A stretch of DNA of 64,000 bases from Streptomyces sp. NBC_00335 (GTDB taxonomy: Bacteria > Actinomycetota > Actinomycetes > Streptomycetales > Streptomycetaceae), in NCBI RefSeq assembly GCF_036127095.1, contig NZ_CP108006.1:1612001-1676000 (forward strand). The letters run 5' to 3'. The notes under the pieces were generated by a model. It was given only the letters and a program-made list of their open reading frames with translations. It did no database searches and had not been told where the DNA came from. The stretch's first letter is position 1, and each line of letters starts with the position of its first letter. Position numbers and translations under genes: made by a program. Shown here piece by piece: positions 31,238 to 40,200 of the stretch.

Positions 31238-34200
31238 CTAGGAAGGCGTGATCCGTTCGAGGACCTCCGCGTAGAGGGACCGTTTGTCGGGGCGGGCGTG
31301 GTCGGTGGCGTGTTTGAGCGCCGGGATCGCCGGCGTGCCCAGGGAGACGAGTCCCTCGGCCGCGGCCCTGCGGACGACGGGGTGCGGGTGCTCCAGCAAT
31401 CCCGTCACCGCGGGGATCGCGGGTACCCAGGCCGCGTGGCAGAGGGTACGGATCGCCGTGCGCACCAGGTCCGGCTGGGGGTCGTCCAGCAGGACCGACG
31501 TGTGGTGCAGGTGGGTCCGCCGGTCCAGCATCGCCCGCGAGGTGCGGTGGGCGTGCAGGCGGACCCCGGGCTTGGGGTGGCGCAGCAACTCGCCGATCAG
31601 GTCCCGTAGTCCGGGGTCCTGGTCGGCGTCCGGACCGGTGTGCGCCTCGGACAGTCGCGTGAGTGCCCGGCGTGTCCCCGCCGGGTCTCCGGTGCGGGCC
31701 AGATCCAACAGTTCCTGCCGGGACGGGGGGTGCGGCGCACCGGTCGACGCGGCCGGGCCACGGTCGCGGAGCGCGGCCAGTGCGGCCGCATCCTGTCGCT
31801 CGGTGTCCGGACCGCGCAGCGGACCTTCCACGAGGAGCAGTCCGTCCGCGAGGTCTTCGCGCCCTTCGGCGCGCAGCCGGCGGCAGGTCTCCGTGAGCGC
31901 GGGGGTGCGCAGCAGGGGACGCCCGGCGAGCAGGTCGAGGAACCCCCAGGTACCGGCGTCGAGGCGGTCGCCGAGGCGCTGGGCCAGTACGTCGGCGGGG
32001 ACCAGGCTCAGGGCCCGCCCGGCTGCGGAGCTGCCCGCCGGCGGGTCGTGCTCCCACCATTCCAGCAGCAGCGGGACCAGCGGTTCCAGGTCCCACGGGT
32101 CGAGTCGGCTCGCCACGAGGGCGACCCTGTCGTGCAGGACCTCCTCCGCGCGCAGTTCCCTCTCGTCGAGGGCGCTCAGTGCGTGGGCCAGGCCGGCGCT
32201 GACGGGTACGTCCACGCGGCCGCGCAGGAACGCTCGGAGCACGGGGAGCCTGCACTCGGGCTCGGGCCAATCCAGGAGGGCGAGGGCCGCGGTGTGCCGG
32301 CGGTCCTGGGCGGGTGCCCGCAGCATGGCCAGCAGGCGGTCCCGCAGTGCGGTCGATCGGGGTTGGTCGAGGTCGTCGATGTGCACGGTCCTCGGTCGCG
32401 GCGCCGGCGCGTGGGCGGTTTCGGTGAGGGTCCAGGGCGGTACGTCGAGGGGCTGGATGTCCGTCATCCAGTCGATGAGGGCTGCGCGGACCTCGGCGCC
32501 GGCCGAGGGGTAGACGTCGATCAGCGCGGTCAGGCGCTCCCGGGAGTCCGGGACGGTGCCTTCGTCCTCCCGGCCGAGGCGGTCGCGTCGGCGGAATCCC
32601 TCCAGGGCGTCCGGTGTGCGCACCGCGGCATCCAGGGCGGCCCGCCACGCTTCGGCTTCGGCCTCAGCGGTGGTGGTGTCGGTGGCGGCGTCGGCGGTGG
32701 CCGACCCGGTGGTCTCAGGCGACCGCGGCGCTGCGAAGGCGGCCCGCAGTGCGGCCCTCTCGGCCTGCCGGGGGCTGGTGCCCAGCCGGGCCGAGGCCAG
32801 TGCCCGGTCGAGGTCGGCGCGGACGAGGACCGCGCCGAGGCCGCGCAGCAGCGTCAGTGCGGACGGGCTGTCCGAGGGGGCGCGGGGCAGTGCCCGTACC
32901 GCCTCGGCGACGGCCTGCTTCTCGAACGCGGGCAGGGTCGGTGCGACCGCTTCGAGTACCGCCATGAGCGCGTGCCGGTCTTCCGCGCAGGCCCCGGCGA
33001 GCCCGTCCAGCAGGACCCCGGTGGACCGGGCGAAGGCGGTCAGTTCCCCGGCCGTCCACGGTGCGGGGCAGAGCCGGAGCGTGAGCCGCAGGACGCGGTC
33101 TCGCCCGGCGGGTTGTTCGGCGGCGGCCAGCCGCAGCCAGTCCGCCAGCATGGGCCGAAGCTCCCGGAGCCAGACGGGACGCGGGAGTTCGTGCCGTGCG
33201 GCGAGGCGCAGGGCGACCGTCGGCTGCCAGCCCTGCGTCTCCAGCGCCCTGACGTCGGGGTCCGCCCTGCCGTCCACCGCCGGCCGCGGCACGGCGGGCA
33301 CGGTGATCCCGTGCCGGGCCATGGCCGTCGACAGGTCCCCGGCCGTCCCGGAGGCGAGGCCGACCCGGCCGGTCGCCACCAGGGCGAGCAGGGCGGGCGC
33401 GACCGGTGAGGCCTGGTCGTGCAGCGCGAGGACCGAGCGCGCCGGCAGTGTGTGGTCGAGGCCTTCCAGCAGCAGGGCGCGGGCGCGGCCGTCGTCGGTG
33501 TGTTCGGCGGCGGCGAGGACGGTCGCCGCGTACGCGTCGCCGAGGACGGCGCGCAGCGCCTCGACGAGCGTGCCGCGCAGCCCCGGATTGTCGTGACGCC
33601 CGAGCCGGCGGAGCAGCTCCGGCACCGCCGCGGGGGTGCCCGCGGCGACCAGGACCGTGGCGGCGGTCTTCTTGATGTTCATGTTCGGATGGCCGAGGCA
33701 TGCGGCGATCGCCCCGGAGGCCCAGCGGGCGCGCGCGTGACCGAGGGCGAGCAGGGCCTGTCGGACGGTCTGGACGTCCTGGGCGGCGGTCAGCGCGATC
33801 AGCGTCGCCGACAGCGCCTGCGCGTCGTCCCCCGTGGCGTCCCGGGCGAGCAGCGCGATCACGTGCTTGCGCACGTGCCGGTCGCGGTGGCGCAGTAGGC
33901 GGTGCGCCCGCGCACGGGTGCCCGCGTAGGGGGCTCGGAGCAGGAGTTCGACCAGGATCGCCTGCTCGCCGCTCGACAGTCCGGGCCGCTCCAGCAGGTC
34001 CAGCGCCATGGTCGCGACGAGGGCGTGCCCCGCCTCCTGTGCGGTCTGCGCGTCGAGCAGGCAGGACGGCCTGATCCGTCCCCGCTCGTGGAGCCGGCGG
34101 CCCAGGCCGTGTACGGCGTCCAGGATCTCCTGGGGTACCACGGGCTCCCCGGCCGGCTGTCCGCTGTCGGGCCGCGGGGCGGCTCCGCCCGGCTCCCCGG

Positions 34201-35917
34201 ACGCCGCCAGCTCGCCAACGACGCGTAGCAGCAGGTCCGCGATGACCGGCAGCGTACCGGCGCCGCCGTGGGCGGCCAGTCTGCACAGGGCGGCCACCGG
34301 CTCGTCCGGGTCCAGATGGGAGCTCAGGAGCGCCAGTTCGCGCTCGTCCGGCCCGCCGAGGTCCGCCGCGATGCGGGCCGGCAGATCGGTGGGATCGAGG
34401 CGTACGAGGAGCGCACGCCGCCGTGCCGGATCGTCGGTCAGATGCCACAGCACCTCAAGTGCCCGGCTGCGCACGGCGCGGAGGTGCGGCGCGATCCCTC
34501 CCGTGCCGTTCCGCGTCCGGTCCGCGGCGAGACCGAGCCCTTCCCTGAGAGCCGTCGCCGTACGGGGCCCGCCGATGGCCTCCAGGGCCTCCAGGGCCGC
34601 CGCGGGCGCCGATGGCAGGAGGGCGATCACCGCGGCCTCGGCATCCGCGTGGCGCAGCGCACGGATCGCGTCGAGGAACGGCCCCGGCACGGGGGCCGAG
34701 GGAAGGACCCGGGTGACCGCGTCCCCGATCGGGAGCTCCCCCGCCCCCTGTCCGGCCAGGGCGACCAGCAGCGCGAGCCGACGCGGCCAGCCCGGATCGG
34801 CGGCGGGCGCGTCCACCAGGACGCGGAGCATCTCCCGTCGGCAGGTGAACAGGATCGTCGCGACCTCGTGGGGCGCGATCGTGTGATCGGCCAGCGCCAG
34901 GCCGATGAGGGACGGGACCTGCGGGCCGTCCGGGAAGTGCCCGCGCCGGTGGAGCCCGCGCAGGCAGGTCATCGCCGGACCGCCGAACAGCAGCGGGTCG
35001 CGGGCGGCGACGGCCGTCAAGGCGCCGATGTCCTCGCGGTCGGCCAGCTCACCGAGCCGTTCCATCGCGCGTCGGCGAAGACCCGGCGGCAGACCCGGAT
35101 CGTCGATGACCTGCCACAGCAGGCCGCGGTGTCCGTGGTGGGCGGCGGCCGTGAGTGCGGCGTCGGCGGCCTCGGGCCGTGCGGTCGCCGAAGCGGCGGC
35201 GAGGAAGGACGACAGCCGGCTCGGGGGGATCGGATCCAACGCCGCCCAGGGTTCGGCGAGTTCCGCCAGTGCTGCGGCGACGAGGTCGGCGCTGCCCGCG
35301 CCGAGCAGGGTGATCACGTGGGCGCGGACCCGTACGGGAGCCAGCAGGCCGGCGTGCAGCCCCTGCCGGGCCAGCCGCAGCGCATCGGCCTGGAACACCG
35401 GGTCGCCGCTGTCCACCAGCTCCTTCACGAGGGCCTCGGGCCGGTGCGCGGACGTGACGGCCGCTTCCCGCACGGCCTGGTACAGCAGTTCGCCCGGAGG
35501 CTCCTCCCGGAACACTCCCGCCGGATCGTTCATGAGCTCGGCGCGCAGCCAGGCGATCCGTACCCGAACCGGCAGCCCGGCCGTACGCCACGACGGCCGG
35601 CGGGGCTCCGGGAGGTAGGGGCCCAGTCGTTCGTGGAGCCGCGCCAAGAGGAGCGCCTCCTCCGGGGCCACCCCGGCCGGCGATGCCGGCAGCAGGCCCG
35701 CGAGTTCGGCCATCTCCTGCTCGTCGCCCGCCCGGTCCGAGGTGACGCGCTCGGACAGGAGGACCAGGCCCAGGTACCGCACGCGGGAATCCTCGTGCCG
35801 GACGAGGAGTCCGAGGACGGCGGGCCGGCAGACCTGCGCGTCGAGATGGCGGGCCAGCCAGCCGACGTCGGCCCGGCGCACCGCGTCGAGGAAGGCCCCG
35901 TCCGTCGGCGTCGTCAT
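31238..35917 (-). CDS. giant HEAT-repeat protein
   Basis: The protein is 1559 aa from ATG 35917, chosen because GAAGG lies five bases upstream; an ATG at 35965 would add 16 Met/Thr-rich residues encoded by a trinucleotide-like repeat. It consists almost wholly of short paired helices, for example LVRHEDSRVRYLGLVLLSER near the N-terminus and ITGLLEHPHP-type units near the C-terminus (VTGLLEHPHPVVRRAAAEGL). This alpha-solenoid pattern is typical of HEAT repeats and implies a large scaffold. No catalytic domain, signal peptide or membrane helix is seen. It is convergent with the conservon and has no obvious operon partner. Length is far above typical bacterial HEAT proteins. Confidence 0.75.
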   Translation of the reverse strand: MTTPTDGAFLDAVRRADVGWLARHLDAQVCRPAVLGLLVRHEDSRVRYLGLVLLSERVTSDRAGDEQEMAELAGLLPASPAGVAPEEALLLARLHERLGPYLPEPRRPSWRTAGLPVRVRIAWLRAELMNDPAGVFREEPPGELLYQAVREAAVTSAHRPEALVKELVDSGDPVFQADALRLARQGLHAGLLAPVRVRAHVITLLGAGSADLVAAALAELAEPWAALDPIPPSRLSSFLAAASATARPEAADAALTAAAHHGHRGLLWQVIDDPGLPPGLRRRAMERLGELADREDIGALTAVAARDPLLFGGPAMTCLRGLHRRGHFPDGPQVPSLIGLALADHTIAPHEVATILFTCRREMLRVLVDAPAADPGWPRRLALLVALAGQGAGELPIGDAVTRVLPSAPVPGPFLDAIRALRHADAEAAVIALLPSAPAAALEALEAIGGPRTATALREGLGLAADRTRNGTGGIAPHLRAVRSRALEVLWHLTDDPARRRALLVRLDPTDLPARIAADLGGPDERELALLSSHLDPDEPVAALCRLAAHGGAGTLPVIADLLLRVVGELAASGEPGGAAPRPDSGQPAGEPVVPQEILDAVHGLGRRLHERGRIRPSCLLDAQTAQEAGHALVATMALDLLERPGLSSGEQAILVELLLRAPYAGTRARAHRLLRHRDRHVRKHVIALLARDATGDDAQALSATLIALTAAQDVQTVRQALLALGHARARWASGAIAACLGHPNMNIKKTAATVLVAAGTPAAVPELLRRLGRHDNPGLRGTLVEALRAVLGDAYAATVLAAAEHTDDGRARALLLEGLDHTLPARSVLALHDQASPVAPALLALVATGRVGLASGTAGDLSTAMARHGITVPAVPRPAVDGRADPDVRALETQGWQPTVALRLAARHELPRPVWLRELRPMLADWLRLAAAEQPAGRDRVLRLTLRLCPAPWTAGELTAFARSTGVLLDGLAGACAEDRHALMAVLEAVAPTLPAFEKQAVAEAVRALPRAPSDSPSALTLLRGLGAVLVRADLDRALASARLGTSPRQAERAALRAAFAAPRSPETTGSATADAATDTTTAEAEAEAWRAALDAAVRTPDALEGFRRRDRLGREDEGTVPDSRERLTALIDVYPSAGAEVRAALIDWMTDIQPLDVPPWTLTETAHAPAPRPRTVHIDDLDQPRSTALRDRLLAMLRAPAQDRRHTAALALLDWPEPECRLPVLRAFLRGRVDVPVSAGLAHALSALDERELRAEEVLHDRVALVASRLDPWDLEPLVPLLLEWWEHDPPAGSSAAGRALSLVPADVLAQRLGDRLDAGTWGFLDLLAGRPLLRTPALTETCRRLRAEGREDLADGLLLVEGPLRGPDTERQDAAALAALRDRGPAASTGAPHPPSRQELLDLARTGDPAGTRRALTRLSEAHTGPDADQDPGLRDLIGELLRHPKPGVRLHAHRTSRAMLDRRTHLHHTSVLLDDPQPDLVRTAIRTLCHAAWVPAIPAVTGLLEHPHPVVRRAAAEGLVSLGTPAIPALKHATDHARPDKRSLYAEVLERITPS

Positions 35918-35968
35918 CGTCGCCTTCATCGTCGTCGCCCTCATCGTCGTCGCCATCGCCGTCATCGT
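35918..35968. repeat. GTC/ATC-rich trinucleotide-like repeat before the HEAT gene
   Basis: Imperfect units of CATCGTCGTCGCC recur on the + strand just upstream of the HEAT gene start. The repeat supplies several in-frame ATG codons, so its length may change the start region. Confidence 0.7.
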
Positions 35969-36161
35969 CGGACTCTAACCGGGACGTTCCCGGCGCCGGC
36001 AACTTGATTTCGCGCGCTGATGGCGAGGCCGGAGGGGGCGGCGACCGGGCGCGCGGAGTCTGAGCGCGACCGACGGAGCGGCCGGGGACGGCCCACGTGT
36101 TTGTTCCAGTACGGCGATGGAGGCGACGGAGGCGGCTACCCGGAGAGCGAGCCCCAAGCGG

Positions 36162-37142
36162 TCAGATCCAGCCCCGTCGGGCCGCGATCGCTCCCGCCTG
36201 AAAGCGGTTGGCCGCGCCGAGTTGGTCGTGCAGGCGGCTCATCCGGCGGCGCATGGTGCGGACCGACCAGCCCAACTGGCGGGCTATCGCCTCGTCCTTC
36301 AGGCCGCTGACCAGCAGGGCGAGTAGCAGCCGGTCCTCCTCGCCGGGTTCCCCGGACTCCTCGCCGGGGGCCGTCGCCTCCGGCGGGGCGAGGAGCGGGG
36401 TCGCCAGGGTCCAGCACAGCCGCCAGTAGTCCGTGAGCGCGTCGAGCAGCGAGGACGGGCGGATCACCGCCGCCCGTACGTCCGTCAGGTCCAGCGACAG
36501 GGGCATCAGGGCCAGCGCGTCGTCCGCGATCGCCAGCTTGATGCGCAGTCCGGGCAGCACCCTGGCCTGCTCCCCCTGGGCGACCAGCCGCCGGATGTCG
36601 TCCAGTACGCCCGGCCACTCCAGCGCCTCCGGGGCGTACACCGCGCGGTACGTCAGACCGCCGCGCATCGCCGTCTCCTCCACCGGATTGGCGGTGGTCA
36701 GTGCGTAGGGCGGCCGGTCCAGGGTGCGGACCTGCTGCTTCGCCTCCTGCTGGAGCCGTACGAACCAGCGGCCCAGCGCCTCCCGGCCGGAGACGATCTC
36801 GACCTCCTTGGCGTCGCCGCGCCGGGCGGCCTCGAAGAGTCCGGCCAGCTCGCCGGCGGCCGACCGTACCCGGCCCAGTTCCATCGTGCGCTCCTGGATC
36901 AGCGCTTCCACCGCGTGCTGCGGGTCGATGGCCGCGTAGCGCCGCCGGGGGCCGGACAGCCGTCCGACCAGCCCGCGGTCGTGCATCCGGTCGAGGGCTC
37001 GCGCCACCCGCTCCGAGGACGCGCCGAGCTCGCCCGCGAGCTCGGCGGGCGCGGCCGCCTGCCGCGCGAGCAGTGCGCGGTAGACCTGTTCGTCGAAGGC
37101 GTCGATACCGACGGCAGCCAGTTCCTGGGACATGCGGGCCAT
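36162..37142 (-). CDS. TrmB-like / LuxR-type regulator divergent from the subtilase gene
   Basis: The 326-aa protein starts at ATG 37142, five bases after GGTGGG. The N-terminus (14-75) is a winged helix like TrmB (EQVYRALLARQAAAPAELAG ... RALDRMHDRGLVGRL). A middle effector-like domain follows. The C-terminus (LLLALLVSGLKDEAIARQLG, WSVRTMRRRMSRLHDQLG) is a LuxR/GerE HTH. It is a cytosolic regulator with two potential DNA-binding ends. Its divergent position to a large secreted subtilase suggests that it controls that gene. An inverted repeat TGGCCCA-N19-TGGGCCA (37145-37177) lies at its start. Confidence 0.8.
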   Translation of the reverse strand: MARMSQELAAVGIDAFDEQVYRALLARQAAAPAELAGELGASSERVARALDRMHDRGLVGRLSGPRRRYAAIDPQHAVEALIQERTMELGRVRSAAGELAGLFEAARRGDAKEVEIVSGREALGRWFVRLQQEAKQQVRTLDRPPYALTTANPVEETAMRGGLTYRAVYAPEALEWPGVLDDIRRLVAQGEQARVLPGLRIKLAIADDALALMPLSLDLTDVRAAVIRPSSLLDALTDYWRLCWTLATPLLAPPEATAPGEESGEPGEEDRLLLALLVSGLKDEAIARQLGWSVRTMRRRMSRLHDQLGAANRFQAGAIAARRGWI

Positions 37143-37144
37143 CG

Positions 37145-37177
37145 TGGCCCACCTGTGCCAGCGGCAGCAATGGGCCA
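37145..37177. promoter_or_regulatory. inverted repeat TGGCCCA-N19-TGGGCCA between divergent genes
   Basis: Perfect 7-bp arms at 37145-37151 and 37171-37177 sit just upstream of the regulator start and upstream of the -35 of the subtilase promoter. Inner CCTGTG/CACAGG elements add symmetry. It is a candidate binding site of the TrmB/LuxR-like regulator. Confidence 0.45.
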
Positions 37178-37187
37178 CAGGGAATCG

Positions 37188-37217
37188 TTGCCCTATCCGG
37201 ACCGGGCCGCATTAGGT
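37188..37217 (+). promoter_or_regulatory. candidate promoter of the subtilase gene
   Basis: TTGCCC (37188-37193), an 18-base spacer and TTAGGT (37212-37217) end seven bases before ATG 37225. No ribosome site lies between, so the transcript may be leaderless. Confidence 0.4.
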
Positions 37218-37224
37218 ACCGCCT

Positions 37225-40200
37225 ATGGGTCACTCACACCGAAGAACTGCGCACATGGGCCTGGTGGCCGCGGTGCTCGGCGGACTGCTCGTCTCGGTCC
37301 CGCCGGCCGTCGCCGCCCCCGATCCCGAACCGGATCCCGCGAGCCAGGGCACGCAGCGGGTCATCGTCGAGCTCGAGGGCGCCGCCGGGCTGGAGGCCGC
37401 GGCCGGCTCCGCCAAGAACGCCGGGAACGCGAAGGCCGCCGAGGTGACGGCCGCGCGCAAGAACCTGACCGGCAAGCACGACGCGCTCCTGGCCGGGGCG
37501 AAGGACGCCGGCGTCACCGCCAAGTCCGTACGCCGGCACACGCTGCTGCTCAACGCCGTGGCCATGACCGTCGGGGCGCAGGACCTGGCGAAGCTGCGGA
37601 AGCTGCCGGGCGTGAAGTCCGTCAGCCCCGCCGGCACCTCGCGCGCCCTGGACACCGACGCCAACGAGGTCGTGGGCAACCCGGCCCTGTGGGCCCGGGA
37701 GGACCCCGGCGGCGCCAAGGTCACCGGCAAGGGCGTCACCGTCGCCGTGATCGACACCGGGGTCGACTACACCCACCCCGATCTGGGCGGCGGCTTCGGT
37801 GAGGGCCACAAGGTCGTCGGCGGCTGGGACTTCGTTGACAACGATGCCAACCCGATGGACGACAACGGCCACGGCACCCATGTCGCGGGCATCGTCGCGG
37901 GCAAGGCCGCAGCCTCGGGCGGCATCACCGGCGCCGCGCCGGACGCCGAACTGCTGGCGTACAAGGTGCTCGGCGCGAACGGCAGCGGTGACGACTCCGG
38001 CATCATCGCGGCCATCGAAGCGGCGATCGACCCGGCCAACCCGCACCGCGCCGACATCATCAACATGAGCCTCGGCAACAGCGCCGGGACCGCGAGCGAC
38101 CCGCTCTCCCGGGCCGCGTCCGCGGCCGTGGACGCCGGCGCCCTGGTCTTCGCCTCGGCCGGCAACTCCGGTCCCGGCTACTGGACCGTCGGCTCCCCGG
38201 CCGCCGCCCCCGGCGTCATCGCCGTCGGCGCCTCCACCAGCGGGATCCGGCTGCCCGTCCTCACGGTGGCGGGCGACACCCTGCAGAGCTACCGCGGCGG
38301 ACGGTCCGCGAACCCGCCGGCCGCGCCGGTGACCGCCGGGGTCGTGAACATCGGCATGGGCACCGCGGAGGACTGGGCGAAGGCGGGCGACGTCACCGGC
38401 AAGGTCGTGCTGTACGCGATCCCGCCGGCCGTGAACCCGTACGACGTGTGGTCCGAGGAGCTGGAGACCTGGCGCGAGGCCGAGCGCCGCGGAGCCGCCG
38501 CCCTGGTGGGCGGCGTCGGCGGCGGAGGCGGCCCGGTCGTGTTGGGCGGCAAGAGCCGCGCGAACCCGCTCCAGCCTCAGCGCGAAGGGGCACCCGCCCG
38601 CACCGCGGCCGCCGGCCGGAGCGAGGTGCTGCTCGGTGCCACGCCCGCGGAGTCCGGCGACTCCCTGCGCCTGGACCGGCTGGTGGTGGCCGGCGTGGAC
38701 CCCGAGACGGGCGGGCGGCTCGCCTCGCTGGCCGAGTCGGGCGGCACGCTGGTGCTCGGCGGCCGCGACTCCACCGACGAGATGGCCTCGTTCTCCTCCC
38801 GCGGCCCGGACTCCGAACGGCTCGGCCTGAAGCCCGAGATCGTCGCCCCCGGCGTCGAGATCCTCTCCGCGGTGCCCAAGAGCATCGAGCCCACGGGCTA
38901 CCGGCGGATGTCCGGCACCTCGATGGCCTCGCCGCTCGCCGCGGGCTCCGCGGCGCTGCTGCGCCAGCTGCACCCGGACCGCCCCGCGGACCGGCTGCGC
39001 GCCGAGGTGATCGGTTCCGCGAAGCCGCTCGACGGCCCCGACCTGCAGTCGCAGGGCAGCGGCCGGCTCGACACCGCCGCCGCGGCCCGGACCGGGCTGT
39101 ACGCCTCCCCCGCCACCGTCTCCTTCGGCCTGGCCCACATGGACCAGCCGAAGGTCACGGGCAGCCGTGAGGTCACCTTCCACAACACCGGCGGCGCACC
39201 TCTGCGCGGCAAGGTGACCGTCACCGGCCCCGCCACCGTCACCCCGGACCACGTCGACATCCCGGCGGGCGGCACCGCGAAGGTCACGCTGACCGTCGAG
39301 CGCGACCGGCCGGACGTCACGGACTACGCCACCAACTACCTGAGCGGCCGCGTCACCCTCACCCCCGAGACCCCCGGGGAGGGCGGGGCGCTCACCGTCC
39401 CGTACCTGATGGCGGCGATCCCGCTGTACGTGGACCCGGCCGAGGACCCGTCCAACGACGGCTCCACCACCGTCTACGTCTACAGCCCGACGCCCCTCAC
39501 CACCCCGCCGGTGCTGACGGTCACCCCGCCCAAGGGCAAGGCCTACACCAAGGCGACGGCGCCCACCTCGGACCCGTCCTACTACCGGGCCGATTTCACG
39601 GGCCTCGGCTCGGGCGTCCACACGATGACCGCCCGCGCCACCACCTCCACCGCCGTGCGCCAGTACGGTACGGGCGCCTTCGAGGTGACCCTGGCGGCGT
39701 CCAAGGCCAAGAACTGGAAGGCGGTCGGCCCGAACAGCGCCGTGGGCACCACCCAGCTGGCCCCCGGCGCCCCGGACCGGGCCGTGATGACCCTGGGCAC
39801 CCGCCCGGGCGCCTGGCTCACCACCGACGGCGGCAAGAACTGGCAGCAGCGGGGCCACACCCCGGTCAGCAACGCGCTGACCGAGCCCTCCCTGGTCATC
39901 GACTCCCGCAATCCGAACCGCTGGTGGGAAGCCGTGGTCAGCGCGCACCCGTCGGCGTTCCCGGAGGGCGGCGCGCTGATGCGCACCGAGGACAGCGGCC
40001 GCAGCTGGGAGCGGATGGCCGGTCCGCCGGCCCCCATCACCGAGCTGAGCGCCGATGCCCGCACCCGCGTACTGCTCGCCACGTCCGAGTACACCGGTGA
40101 GCGGTTCGTCAGCCGGGACCGGGGCGCCACCTGGACACCGGTCGACCTCACGGGGATCACCGGGTACGTCGCCAAGAGCGTGATCGGCGGCGATGACCTG

